Assembly: GCF_023065955.2 (NCBI RefSeq)
Contig: NW_026622974.1
Coordinates: forward strand, 26,567,718 to 26,631,717
Source: Ursus arctos
Taxonomy: Eukaryota > Chordata > Mammalia > Carnivora > Ursidae
Reading direction: 5' to 3'
Length of the DNA: 64,000 nucleotides
Shown here in pieces: positions 24,870-36,063 of this stretch (its first letter is position 1; each line of letters starts with the position of its first letter). A model generated the notes under the pieces. That model was not told the DNA's origin. It worked only from the letters and a program-made list of their open reading frames with translations, and searched no databases. Both the position numbers and the translations under genes were made by a program.

Positions 24870-25040
24870 TGATGACTTTGTGAGTTAGAGAAAATTACTT
24901 AATCTCTCTAAGCCTCAATCTTTTTATTTTTTAAAAGGATAAAAGAGTAGTACCCCCTCCTGAGACTGGTGAGATTAGGGGAGTTAGTGCAGGTAAAGTG
25001 ATTACGCAAGCACATGGCAAGCTCTCAATAAATGCATCAT
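24870..25040 (+). repeat. MIR SINE
   Basis: gactttgtgagttagagaaa attacttaatctctctaagc ctcaatc, later tgagactggtgagattaggg, and the tail cacatggcaagctctcaata aatg form a nearly complete forward MIR 3' half. It sits next to an oppositely oriented MIR at 24635. Confidence 0.82.
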
Positions 25041-25270
25041 CGGTGCCGTCATCATCATTGTCGTCTTCACCCTCATTATGGATTATTGTGATAATCAGTC
25101 TAATAATGAGTGTATTCTATTGTAGAAATGAGAAGAGGAGGGAGAGTTGAAAGTTTTATAGAATTAAAATCTCAGTTGAATCTAGAAAGATTAATAGAAA
25201 TTAGTAGGGATAGAAACAAAAGCAGACAAGTTCTAAAAGATGCCCATAAACCCTTTCGTGTGCGGTAGTA

Positions 25271-25307
25271 GAAAGTTTGTACAAGAGTCTAGGGGACTCT
25301 ACATGTC
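25271..25307. repeat. 37-bp segment duplicated at 24061
   Basis: This segment is identical to 24061-24097, 1,210 bp upstream. It contains a 6-bp stem hairpin (agagtc, loop taggg, gactct). The flanking bases differ at both ends (25270 and 25308), so the match is exactly 37 bp. No local duplication surrounds this copy, so it is the likely source. Confidence 0.9.
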
Positions 25308-25384
25308 CGTCACCACCACCCCCATCACCAAACTTCTCCTCTGACTCTTCCCTCTCAGCACTTCCCTTTCCGGTCCCCTTACTT

Positions 25385-25835
25385 TGCTTGAACATACCAG
25401 GCACACATCTGCCTTAGGGCCTATGCACTTGCTCTGTCATTTTCCTGAGATACACTTTCCATGAGGTACGTAGGTGGCTAACTCCCTCCTCACCTTATAT
25501 CGCCTATTCAGTGACTCCTTCCCTGATGACCCTACTTAAGATGGCCATCTGCATCTGCCCCCAAACTCCACCCCCACACACATTTCTGATCCTCGTTGCC
25601 CTGGTGTACTTTTTGTTGTTACTAGCATTTGTTACCTTTGATTATACTATAGAATTTGCTTGTTGAGGGCTTTTTGTTGTTGTTATGTATTTTTTGTCTC
25701 CTACGGATAAAATGTCAATTGCTTAAAGGCAGGAATCTTCCCCCTCTCCCCCCGACAGACCTATGCCAAGCACTTAGAATGGTCTGGCTTATATACATGT
25801 TCAACAAATATTTGTTGAATGAATAAATGAGTGAA
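25385..25835 (+). repeat. L2 LINE 3' region
   Basis: gaacataccaggcacacatc tgccttagggcctatgcact tgctctgtc is typical of the L2 3' end. It is followed by gtgactccttccctgatgac c, a long AT-rich middle, cttaaaggcaggaatc and the tail caacaaatatttgttgaatg aataaatga. This is the longest L2 fragment in the window and is non-coding here. Confidence 0.85.
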
Positions 25836-26314
25836 AACCTTTATGACAGGGAGTTACATGAATTGGCCTGAAACTCTGCTCTCATTCTGCTCTCACTCTG
25901 CTGAATATGAGAAAAGGAATATTTTTCCTCCCAGTCCCTGAGCACTCTTGGGACAAAGCTTCAATTTCCCATAATGGTATATTTTCAGTTTGAGCTCAGC
26001 TGCCTACTGGGCCTCCAGCAGCTCACCTTTGCTTTAGGAACTTTGCTTTCCTTCCCAACAACCTTCCCCATTGATTTCAGGCATGTGCCATGTGCTTCTC
26101 TACTCTCCTACACTCTACAACACCCTCTCCTCAGCACAGGATCAACAAAGTAAAGAAGAATATCAGAGATATTCCTTTAATATGAGAGATTATGTTCTAG
26201 TGCTTTCCAAGGCTTACCCCAAATAGTTTCTTCCCTTCTTGAGCAAGGGTGCAACCCCAAGGGCATACATCAGAACCAACTTCTTCCCTTCTCTTTGCTG
26301 ACGGTACATGACAG

Positions 26315-26470
26315 AAACAGGGTAGGAGCCAGACAAACTTATATTCTAATCCCAGCTCTACTTCTTACTGACTGGGTGGCCTTGTCCTGAGCCTGTTTCC
26401 TCATCTTTTAAAATGAAGATGACACCTGAAAGGATCGTCATGGAGGTTAATAAGTCAGTGCCTCCCTCAG
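26315..26470 (+). repeat. MIR SINE fragment
   Basis: ttctaatcccagctctactt cttactgactgggtggcctt g, then gcctgtttcctcatctttta aaatgaagatgacacc and gaggttaataagtcagtgcc follow the forward MIR consensus. Confidence 0.82.
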
Positions 26471-27772
26471 TACCTGTCCTAGAGTTATCCTTCGATATAG
26501 CCTCTTTTCCAACAATTCGAGAAAAGTGGTAAGCGAGGGATGTTTCTCTCCTCTGTGTCAACCCTTTTTTCATCCCTCAGAAGTGAGACGTCATGGTAAA
26601 GGAAGGCCCGAGAACACACAGCTAAAACCCTGAACTGGAAGGGCAACACAGGTGTAGCCAGTTTTCGGCAATAGTGAGAGATGGGGAGAGACGAGCAGCC
26701 CCAGAAGCCTGTACTCACTGTGAAGGTGGACTTCACACTCTGATGTGTATTTCTAGTGGGGCTGACAGCAGGGCTTGGCATATAGGAGACACTCTAATTA
26801 TCTGGCATCAGTAAGGAATGACAGTTGTCTCTTTGTTGTTGGAAGGAAGGGATATCAGGAGAGAAAAATAAGCATAAATTTGTAAAGAATCAACTATTGA
26901 GAGAAAGCTATACAATTATTGAGATTAAAATGCATGTTACTTTCAATGGTTTCTCTGGGATTTTTTAAAATAAGTTTTAGTTTCTTGACCACAATATTTT
27001 ATATTTATTTCAAATATATAGTAGGCAAGATGCATTTTAGGTCAAGTAGACATATGCAAGCTGCTGCTTAGGGAGGTAAACTCTCTATATAAACATTTCT
27101 TTGGAGTTCCAAATGTTCAGTGTATACATATATGCTTCTGGAACATAGAGTAAATTGAGAACTTTATTCTTTGACTTGTGATATGTAATTAGCTTTTTAA
27201 AATGTTACATGGTTACAAAAGCATGTTTATAATAACTTTGGAAATAATTTTAATACTTTGATTTAAAATGATTATGTGAAGGATATTTCACCATGGTATT
27301 TTTCTTCTCCTCCTATTTTGTGGGGGAAGAATGACAAACAACAGATCCTTGTAGCACCCTGGTTCAACTTGTAAATGCAGAGGGCTCGTCCCCCTCTATG
27401 TGGTCTTTCAGCACCATTGCTGTCATCACATCCATCATCACTACATTGCTCCCCTGGACTTCTTTACTCATTAGGAGAGGCCAAGTTGCTCAGCAGGGGT
27501 CCACATTAAATCATTCCTGCAGACAGACCTGTCTAGACTAAGGGAGTCCCAACTTCTTGTGCCTCCTGTTGGGCAACTTGTGTCTTCCACCCAGCACCAG
27601 TTCTGATTTTTTATTTATTATTGTTTGTTTTTATTTTTAAAAGCACTGACTGACAAAACCATCTAAGTAAGATAGTTGTCATTTCTCATGTCTATTGCTT
27701 TTATCATTGTATGGTATTACTGTAGCTTTATTCATCATATATTTTGTATTTCTTTAACATTTCATTCCACAG

Positions 27773-27844
27773 GCACTCCAGAAAGTCTGAAAGATCTAGC
27801 ATCCAAAAACAGACTAGGAAAGGCACTGCCTCTGATGCAGAAAG
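27773..27844 (+). CDS. RIMS1: RIMS1 coding exon, 72 nt
   Basis: After acceptor ttcattccacag, AG|G gives Arg and the exon reads HSRKSERSSIQKQTRKGTAS DAE, ending in AG before donor gtaggc. It matches the RIM1 segment RHSRKSERSSIQKQTRKGTASDAER. It is strongly basic (Arg and Lys) with several RxxS/T sites. It is 24 codons long with phase 2-2. The large flanking introns (9.2 and 5.8 kb) and short length fit an alternatively used exon. Confidence 0.97.
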
Positions 27845-30800
27845 GTAGGCTTGGTGTTGTGCTGTGTGGCCATCTTCTATTTCAACTGATAAATTCAGGG
27901 GTGCCTTCACTCTCATTTTACATGATCAGTTTTTAAACGTAGTGTGTGATGTTTAAAGACATTCATGTAAATAGATCTCCTAAATGGGAATAGCCTCAAA
28001 AAACAAGAGGAGGGTAATTTGAAGTGGCCCTTAAATCTTAGGGTTTAAGAAAAACCTCATTTATTTCTCTTAGTGATCGCTCTGATTACTAAAGAGGACC
28101 AAATCTGTGCTCATTACTATTTACATTTTAGGACATTAATATTTTGTTTCTGAGATTGTTTAAATGTTATCAGCGAATATAATACTTAGAATATGCAAAT
28201 ATTTTGAGTGTTATTTATCTGAATGTCATCTTTTAAATCTCTTTTCTGAAAATAGATCTAAGATTCTACTTGTATATGAAAGATATTTGTTGAGTTAATG
28301 TAAAATTAAAGGAATTACTGACCTTTCTTTGCAATTCACCCAACTTTACAATTATTTTTTTATTATTTTTAGGTGTAAGGTATTAACACATTATTTTACA
28401 TAGTTGTAAAAACCACCTAATGTCCCATTAACATATTATTCATTCATTCGAAAAGCATTGAGAACATACAGGAGGACACAGATGTAAATGAAAGAAAGTA
28501 TTGAAGTTTTATAGCTATTACTATAAAGGTATGCACAAGATACAGTGAAAACACAGGAAAAGGAGTGGAGTGCAGAAAGGAAATATCTCGTAAAAGGTGT
28601 CACTTGAGCGAAATCCAGATATGTAAAAGTAGATGTGAAGAAAATATTCCATGAGAAAGAAAAAACTATGAGAAAACGCTGAAGCTTAAAATTTTCCTCT
28701 TGATTTGAGGGGATCCATACCCATTTTGAGAGGGAGAATCCTTGCAGGAGATGGGAGAGTGTTGAAAATAAAACTGGAGAAATCCCTAGATGTTATGTTA
28801 CACACGACCTTGTGAACTGTTTAACAGAATTTCAGCCTCTGCTTTATCCATCCATGAGCCATTGATGGGCTTGAGACATGAGAGGCTGATGATTGACTTT
28901 GAGTTCCAAAATTGTAGATTGCTCTAACAACATTTTGTGGGTGGATTGAAAGATCCAAGGGCAGATGCAAGACACCAGCTAGACTGTCACAATAGGCTTG
29001 ATTGAGATGAACTCTGGACAGTTCAGTTATTCACTTAAAAGGTATGTGCCAACCTATGTGCTAAGTTCAAGGAGTAAAATAGTGAACACCAATAGAGGAA
29101 AGCTTCCCAGGAGATATAACCTCTGAGTTGAGATCAGAAAAATGAGTAGCTATTAGTTATATCAAGGGGTGTGGGTAAAAGGAAGATGGAAGTTATTCCT
29201 AGCTAATATCTGTGGAAATACTGACTATTTAGGGAATCTAATGTACAATAGGATGAGGATTTAGAGAATTCAAAAAGTGTTGAATAGAAATTCAGTTTTA
29301 CAAAGGAGCTAGGCTTTGAGAAAGGAACAAAGTTCTAGCACTTAGGTAGGTAGGTAGATAGCCTGTAATGAAACAGTATTGTTTCCATTTACGTATTCTT
29401 TAATGTCAACTCAGTTAACTGCAGTTTCTTTTCTAGCATTATAAATGACTTAAGTTCCTTAGACAGCTTTTTAATCTTCAGCCATCATTCACTGCCCCTC
29501 TGCCTCAAAGACAGACATAATTTCAATTATTTGACATGATTGAAATTTTTCCTCAAAGTCTTATTCTTTTCATTCCATTCAGGCTTTAATTCTAAATTTA
29601 ACAGTTACTACCGTGTGCAGTTTTATTTAGGATAGATCAATGAACAAGTCTTTTTGACAATAGGATGCTGTTTTATAAAATGCTATATGATTCTAGAATC
29701 AACTGATGATGCTTAACTACAAATGAGTGGTATTTGGGCATTTTCCTCTACAGCACTGAAACTATCTGTAGATAAACACAAATCCTCCTTCCTTCCAAAA
29801 AGAATAGCAAGAATTTGATTGATTCCCAGTCTCAAATGTTTGCCGCTTAAGGACCGTGTTCATATTACTCTTGTTTTATTAACTTTGCTAATAGATTTTA
29901 ATGTAGAAAACTCAAACCTTCTAAGTGTGTAGATTTGTTTGATTATATTTATAGCTCTCCATGGATTTGTATTAGAGTGTAAATTATATGCCTGATTTTT
30001 AAGTGAATTGTTGAATAACTAGTTATAAAAGAATTGGCCTGGATTATCTACGTTTGTGTTAGCTCTTACTTGTTTAGAAGATACCTTGAGTTGACATCTA
30101 ACTACAGGTGAATTGAGGTCACACAGTATGAATGCTTTGGACATTGATTCAAGGTCTTCGGGAAGTTAACAACATACTCAAAGGATTCATATCACACAGT
30201 GACACCTTGGCCTCTGGCAAAATTTGCTATTTAATGGTCATCATTTTGAAGGCCCTTTGAAGGCCTTAACAAATTTGGCCTTATGGGGAATAGTGCTGTA
30301 AGAAAATATTTTGAAAGATATGGTGACCCGTTATAGGCAGAAGACAAGCAGAACTCATGTCCGACTTTTGTGCCTAGCATTTACAGCAGTGCTTCATATT
30401 CTCTCAGGAAGCTCCTTAGTAAAAGTCTCATATGAACTCAGCTATATGACCTGCTAGCACCGTTTCTCCTTTCTACTCTAGTGACTTTTCTTTTTGTGGA
30501 ACCTATACTCTGCAACCTACCAAGGGGATGTTTTGTCAGGACTAGTATTTAGAATTAACCAATTCTAAGAGGAAAGCTTCCCAACATATATGAGTTTTAC
30601 GTTGTACTGGTGCTATTGGAAAGAGAATGTGTAGGCCCGTAATGGCCATTACAAGAGGAAACATTTTGAACAGTTGACCTTAAATACCATGTGCATGTCC
30701 ATCCTTTAACAAGCCTTAAAAAAAAGGAAGAACTATATTTTTAAGCTGCAATAGAAGAAATTTACTGCAAGGCCATTTGCAACAATAGATATGTCTGACT

Positions 30801-31194
30801 AACAACCTCAAATTTTGGTGAGAAATGTGCTTGGACTCAGTAGTAAATACTTAGATACACATTTGGAGATGGTGAACTAGCTTCAGACACACTTAGGTTT
30901 GAATTGGAATCTGCTTTAGAAGCCATATTGTTGGTTTAAAAAATTATGGGATATTTATAGATCTATGTAATGGAAAGGTTTTCATTAAACGCCATCTCCC
31001 ATACATTTTATTACAGCAAACTCTCAGGAGACAATTCTGTTAAATCTTGCCAAACAGTTTGATATTTGGATATATGTTTAGATTTGGGTTCCAATATATC
31101 CAAGGATTTGCCATTTTTTATCTTGTGATATGCAAACAAATCCTATCTCAGTAGGTGGCCCAGGGAGCATCAGTAGATCTGTGTGGATCCTGCC

Positions 31195-31425
31195 CTTACC
31201 ACGCATTATCTCTTTGTCTTTTTACAAGTCACTCTATGATCCTCACTTTTTCTGTTTATAACTTAGGAATAATGATACTTCTCAGAGTTGTTATGAGAAT
31301 ATCCAAAAAAAGTACATACATGTGTCTGTATGTGTGCGTGTGCGCACATGTGCATGCATATGTCCATGTATACACAGACATTCAGTGCCTGGCTCCATAT
31401 TGAAGCTCAGTAACGAATAGTTGCT
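31195..31425 (+). repeat. MIR SINE interrupted by a TG-rich tract
   Basis: tttacaagtcactctatgat cctcac, ataacttaggaataatgata cttctcagagttgttatgag and, after a TG-rich expansion, cattcagtgcctggctcc and gctcagtaacgaatagttgc match forward MIR. The expansion at 31316-31380 sits within the element. Confidence 0.75.
31327..31363. repeat. 37-bp alternating purine-pyrimidine tract
   Basis: The run has strict R/Y alternation with TG, CG and CA steps (for example tgtgcgtgtgcgcacatg), which favours left-handed Z-DNA under supercoiling. Its position within a MIR suggests local expansion. Confidence 0.85.
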
Positions 31426-33257
31426 ACCGTCATTTTACGTATCCCCCATGCACTCCCTCGTCCATTCCCTCATATGGCTGTCCCTCATCTCTTCCGTTCT
31501 TGCACCCTTATGTTCTTAGCACATCCCATTCCATTGAAAACATCAAGGCTTGACAGCCTGGATTCTCAACATTTCACTCCTGTACCTCAGAATTTCTTGA
31601 TTGACTGGTCTTTCCTCCAGTCTGAAATGAACGGCACTTGATTCCATTATCTCTCATCTCTAAACCCTTGCTCTTCTCAAAGTTCCGCGTTTTCACTCTC
31701 CTCAGTTTTCCTTCCTGTAATTCAGACGTACTGCCACCGTCCTCTCTCTTCCTCAGGTGGTGCCCCTTTGGTCTGTGCTTTCATACTCATTATACTTTGG
31801 CTGGCAGCAGGGCCTGTTTCATCATTGAGGGACTTTTAGTTCATGTCAAAGAAGAAACAGATCTGGTGCTAAATGATGCACCTTAAACACTCTGCAGGCT
31901 GTTCTCAGACACCGCAAGCATGTGGTTTTGGAGAGGGAACACTAAGTCATGGAGTCTCGATCTGTATAATACTCGCTTAGAAAGCCACTTATTTGTCTCC
32001 AAAATTGCTTTTTATATCTTTACCATTCAGTTTGGTGCCATAGAAGATCCAGCTAAATTATTCATATTTCAAGTCAAATTTAAGTAGTCCTTTTAGTGCT
32101 TATGAATTGCATTAAGGAATGAAGCAAGATTTTAGTGAAATTGAAATGAAATTTCTCAATACTAGGGTGAAAACCATTATTCACTTTTTAGACCACACTA
32201 AGAAAGTGAATTTTGAACAAGGATGGCTTGAAGTTTATTCTCATGGTAATGGCTTTTAAAGAATAATAGATAAAAACTCATTCTTTACCAAAGGAAAGGG
32301 CTTGATCATGCAGTCCTTTCCATATAAATTAATTCTACAGAGTTGAGTTATGTGAAAAGTCAATTGAGAATGAATGAACAGTCTTAGTATGTATCGTTAG
32401 TCCTTTTTTCTTTTAATCTGGAAATTGACACAATAGCCCAGTTTTTGGGATTTGCATTAGGGTCTGATAAAGCATTAAAACGTAGGTCAAGAAGATAAAA
32501 ATGCACATTTATTACAGTTCTAAGTGTACCTGTTCCCATTTTATTGTTCTGAAACAGAGAAGATACCCTGAATTAAAACAATTACAGCTGTGAAAATCAT
32601 TTTATTTAAAAGAAAAATTGTCAATCTGAATACAAATTGAATTAAATAATTAATGTACTTCCGGTGATCAATATGTATTCTTTACTCTCACACTTCAAAT
32701 CACTTGATAAGTGGATTTACAGCATTGTTTCAAAAAGGATGAGGAATGATTTCTTTGCATCTGTCACTGTAAAAAATAATCCATATCGGGTATTTTAAAC
32801 ATTCATTTTATTTAAAATACATACTGGAAATGATTTTTTAAAAAGGCAAAAGCATGTATCTGTTTTAAACAAGATACATATCAGTTTTTAATTCTTAATC
32901 CTTAATTCGTAAATTGGCTTCTTAATAATTTTGAACTCTATATTAAGGTAGCTGTCAATATATGGACAAGTATCTTTTCTGACTTCTTTTTTTAATCTTA
33001 GAAGATGTGTTATTATCCATACCTCAGCCATTTGTATTTAGTTCAATAATGAAATATATTCCATCTTATTGTATCATTTTAATTTGTTGGTCTGCTTAAA
33101 TTAACCTCAGAAGACATCTTCCTTTTGCAGCCTACTTGGGATAAACTTCCTATTGCAGATTAAAATTATGAACATTGTAAAAATATACACAGAGTCCTAC
33201 AGGGCACTATTTCTTCTTGAAGGCAAGTGCTTGAAGTATCGCTGTTTTCGTTATTCT

Positions 33258-33410
33258 AATCATATTTATTCATTCAATCAAGGTATCTGTATTGAGTTCT
33301 TGCTCTCTGTACAGCTGTATTCTAGGCACTGGAGATGCAGCTCAGTAAAAACCAAGAGACAGAAGTCTCTGCCCTTGTACAACTTAACAAGAGGTTTATT
33401 ACATTGGAGG
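33258..33410 (-). repeat. L2 LINE 3' fragment
   Basis: ttattcattcaatcaaggta, tctgtattgagttcttgctc, attctaggcactggagatgc agctcagtaaaaaccaagag and ctctgcccttgtacaactta match the reversed L2 3' end. Confidence 0.72.
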
Positions 33411-33630
33411 AGTCTGGATTAGCCCTCTAAAAACCACATGGAATGTACATTTGCAATAACTTGTCAGTTTCTTTTGAATTCCATTTCAGTGATTGCATGA
33501 TGATGGTTTCTTCTGGTTTTTAAAGTCGCTGCTTTATAAGAGTAACCAGGTTTTCCTTGGACGAATGTGTTGGTATCAAGCTTAATGTGAACCTGCTGAC
33601 TGAAGATCTTTTTTGGCCCTAATGTTTTAG

Positions 33631-33813
33631 GGTTCTCCCACCATGCCTTTCTAGAAGGGGATACGCAGCCCTAAGAGCGACTGATCAGCCAGTTCTTAGG
33701 GGAAAACATCCCGCTCGCTCAAGGTCGAGTGAGCACTCTAGTGTCAGAACACTGTGTTCTACCCGCCACCTTGCCCCCGGAGGGTCGGCGCCACCTTCTC
33801 CGCTTCTGACAAG
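33631..33813 (+). CDS. RIMS1: RIMS1 coding exon, 183 nt
   Basis: AG|G gives Arg and the exon reads VLPPCLSRRGYAALRATDQP, VLRGKHPARSRSSEHSSVRT, LCSTRHLAPGGSAPPSPLLT, ending in AG. It matches the RIM1 segment VLPTCLSRRGHAAPRATDQP...GGSAPPSPLLTR with scattered substitutions. It is rich in Arg, Ser and Pro, with an ARSRSSEHSS SR-like run and SAPPSP. It is 61 codons long with phase 2-2. The donor gtcgct departs from consensus at +3 and +5, so it is weak. A stronger-looking gtgagc lies inside the exon at 33729 but would break the frame. Confidence 0.95.
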
Positions 33814-34896
33814 GTCGCTATTCAGTGTCCAGCCCAGCATTCATGTTCTGCCTCCGGGTGTTGGTGTGGTGTTGTACTTTCCTGAGCACTTGATGCTTTC
33901 ACTCATTATGACACCATAATTTTTAATCCTTTGTGGCACTTAACCTCTTCCACATCCTCTATTACTTGCATCTATCTTCACTGTGCTGATAGTGGTCTAT
34001 AGTTCCTGCCAATTAGCTATCATTGAAAATTAAATTTGGCTGTGTTATGTCCTTCCATCTGTTTGTGGCATATTCATATATATATATTTTTTAATTATGT
34101 AAAATTCTTTATGAGAAATTACCTGGAAAATTCAATGTGTATTTGCTTTAAAAAGTATGAGAGAAATTTTTTTACAAAAATCTTTTCTGTGTGTTCAGTA
34201 AAATCTTAGAGTGTTTAAAAGTTTTTTAGTCTAAAAAAAAAACTGAATGCCAGCAGATGGAGGTCAGCTTACTCCTGTGCAGTTGTAATGTTTCTGCACG
34301 CTTCTGAGATTTATATTTGTAATTTCGGTCCTTGCACCAGTATATTTTATAGCATGTACCCAAGGTTATTTTTTTAAATATCTGTCAAGGTTTTTCCTAT
34401 TTAAAAATAAGCAACAAATGAATACTAATTTATAAAAGTCTACAGCTAAGTATTCTAATCACTTATAAATAATTCTAGATATAAATATTGACTTAATAGT
34501 AGCAACTTAGACAACAGCCTTTTTAAACTAATTTATCTACATTGTTAGGATTCAGAGGCTGTAAGTAGATATATTTGGTTCAGCACTACCAAAAATGGAT
34601 AACTTGATGGAAAGCCACAACTTCATAGAAAGTTAATTCAAAGAAGTGAGTCTGATTTTATTCAATTCAGGAATTCATTATGCAGAACTATGTGTGACAG
34701 ACATTACCCTGTCTCTTTTAGCCCCTTTTTGTAGGATTTCTTTTTATACATATCATCAAAAGCATTTGATTTTGTTTCCAAAGGCTGAGTTAGGAGGTTT
34801 ATGTCTGTTTTAATAGTAACAGGAAGAGGGGAAAGGTATCTGTCAGGCCCTCTTGGAGTTTCACCATTTCATTCGCCCTTTGTTTTTTGCCCACAG
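33814..34896 (+). other. RIMS1: RIMS1 intron, 1,083 bp
   Basis: This GT...AG intron has a weak donor (gtcgct) and a strong acceptor (tttgttttttgcccacag). It is AT-rich with a short TA run near 34075. No repeat family was recognised. Confidence 0.85.
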
Positions 34897-35009
34897 AATG
34901 CACAGACAAGCAAGTCCAACCCATCCTCCTCCTGCAGACACATCCTTCAGCAATCGGAGGGGACGACAGCTCCCACAGGTGCCAGTGAGAAGCGGCAGTA
35001 TAGAACAAG
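34897..35009 (+). CDS. RIMS1: RIMS1 coding exon, 113 nt, RIM-BP-type PxxP motif
   Basis: AG|A gives Arg and the exon reads MHRQASPTHPPPADTSFSNR, RGRQLPQVPVRSGSIEQ, with a trailing G before donor gtatcc. RQLPQVPVR is the proline motif of RIM proteins bound by the SH3 domains of RIM-BP, the adaptor to presynaptic calcium channels (family knowledge). The exon enters in phase 2 and leaves in phase 1, so it cannot be skipped alone. Skipping it shifts the exon at 49982 out of frame and reaches a stop within that exon. Confidence 0.97.
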
Positions 35010-35573
35010 GTATCCAATAAAGAGAGATCATTGTCCAAAAACCTGGAATTTGAGACCCACCTCTTCTTATACACCTTTTATTAAATGAATAAGACTTTAA
35101 TTTATGTAGGTTACTGAATCCTAAGATTTTGTGTCTTAGAATTTTATTCCCAGAGCCAAGTTATAGTGGTTCATGGCATATACTCCGTTTTTGCTGAGTG
35201 AGTGAATGAATGAATTTTAGATTGTCAATTAAGAGAACGAATTGAGCCCTAGAAATACCTTTTTTCAAAGGGAACAAAAAAAAAGAAAGTACAGTTTTTA
35301 AAATCTCAGTATAATATGGCATTTTATGTGTTAGAAGAAGGTTTATTTAAGCTTGTTTTTAAAATATTTTTAAACATGCATTTGCTCATGTTGAAGTCTT
35401 TACGGTATTTTAACTTTTAACTTACTTGCAATATCCTGGTTTTTTATACAAGTTTTATGAAAAAAGAATAACAGAGCACACATTTTAGTGTTTGGGGTTT
35501 TTTTTTTTAACAGTTCGTGTTACTTACAGTTTCTCTTATTTTAAGCACATACACACTGTGTTTATTTTCCTAG

Positions 35574-35630
35574 AAGGAGAGAGAAAGAGCAAGAGAGAAT
35601 GAGAGAGACAGAAAAAGAGAGGAGAGAGTT
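35574..35630. repeat. Purine-rich (GA) tract
   Basis: About 57 bp of nearly pure A/G on the + strand (gagagagaaagagcaagaga, gaatgagagagacagaaaaa, gagaggagagag). It is a degenerate simple repeat with triplex potential and lies 565 bp inside the intron from the donor at 35010. Confidence 0.85.
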
Positions 35631-36026
35631 TTGATAATGGAAATTAAATTCCCTAAACCATCTGAGCTAGATTATTTCAATACAGAGTTAAAATAGTTAC
35701 TGGTTTTTTTCATGTGACCCAAAGTCTATCCCATTTCTTAGTAGTGAAAAGGTTTATCAGTATATGTTATCACACAGGCATTATCAGAGATCCATTAAGT
35801 AATGTACTGAAATAATTTTTAATTTGGGGTTATAATATAAAGACAGAGTACTTCTATTTAAAACACGTGTTCAAAATCTTCATCCCCATAAAAAAACTAA
35901 AAGGTTAACATTTTGAATATTTTTTTCAACAGTGTTGGTTGTTGCTGGTGTGAAACTTGTATTTCATTCTATATTGAGAGAGCTGCATACGTGTTTTACT
36001 TACTTAATTAAAGTAATTTACTGAAT

Positions 36027-36063
36027 GTATCACAGAAATGTATCACAGAAGTATCACAGAAAT
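36027..36063. repeat. Short tandem repeat, 3 copies of gtatcacagaa(at)
   Basis: The units are 13, 11 and 13 bp and begin at 36027, 36040 and 36051. They are identical except for the missing at in the middle unit. Confidence 0.9.

Larger units (their letters stand above)
18547..27772 (+). other. RIMS1: RIMS1 intron, 9,226 bp, repeat-rich in its 3' half
   Basis: This GT...AG intron contains L2 fragments (about 19863, 23745 and 25385), a SINEC (22461), MIR fragments (23355, 24635, 24870 and 26315), and the small templated insertion at 24033-24118 with its source at 25271. The stretch from 19 to 22 kb is otherwise AT-rich and featureless. 27320-27600 is less AT-rich but not recognised. Confidence 0.85.
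27845..33630 (+). other. RIMS1: RIMS1 intron, 5,786 bp
   Basis: This GT...AG intron contains a short AGGT run near 29345, a MIR carrying a purine-pyrimidine alternating tract (31195-31425), an unrecognised pyrimidine-rich stretch (31440-31900) and an L2 fragment (33258). The acceptor aatgttttag is T-rich and good. Confidence 0.85.

Noticed and set aside
25385..25835. A possible gene fragment in a less AT-rich block
   Set aside because: The order of motifs matches the non-coding 3' end of L2, including the aataaatatttgttgaatga-type tail.
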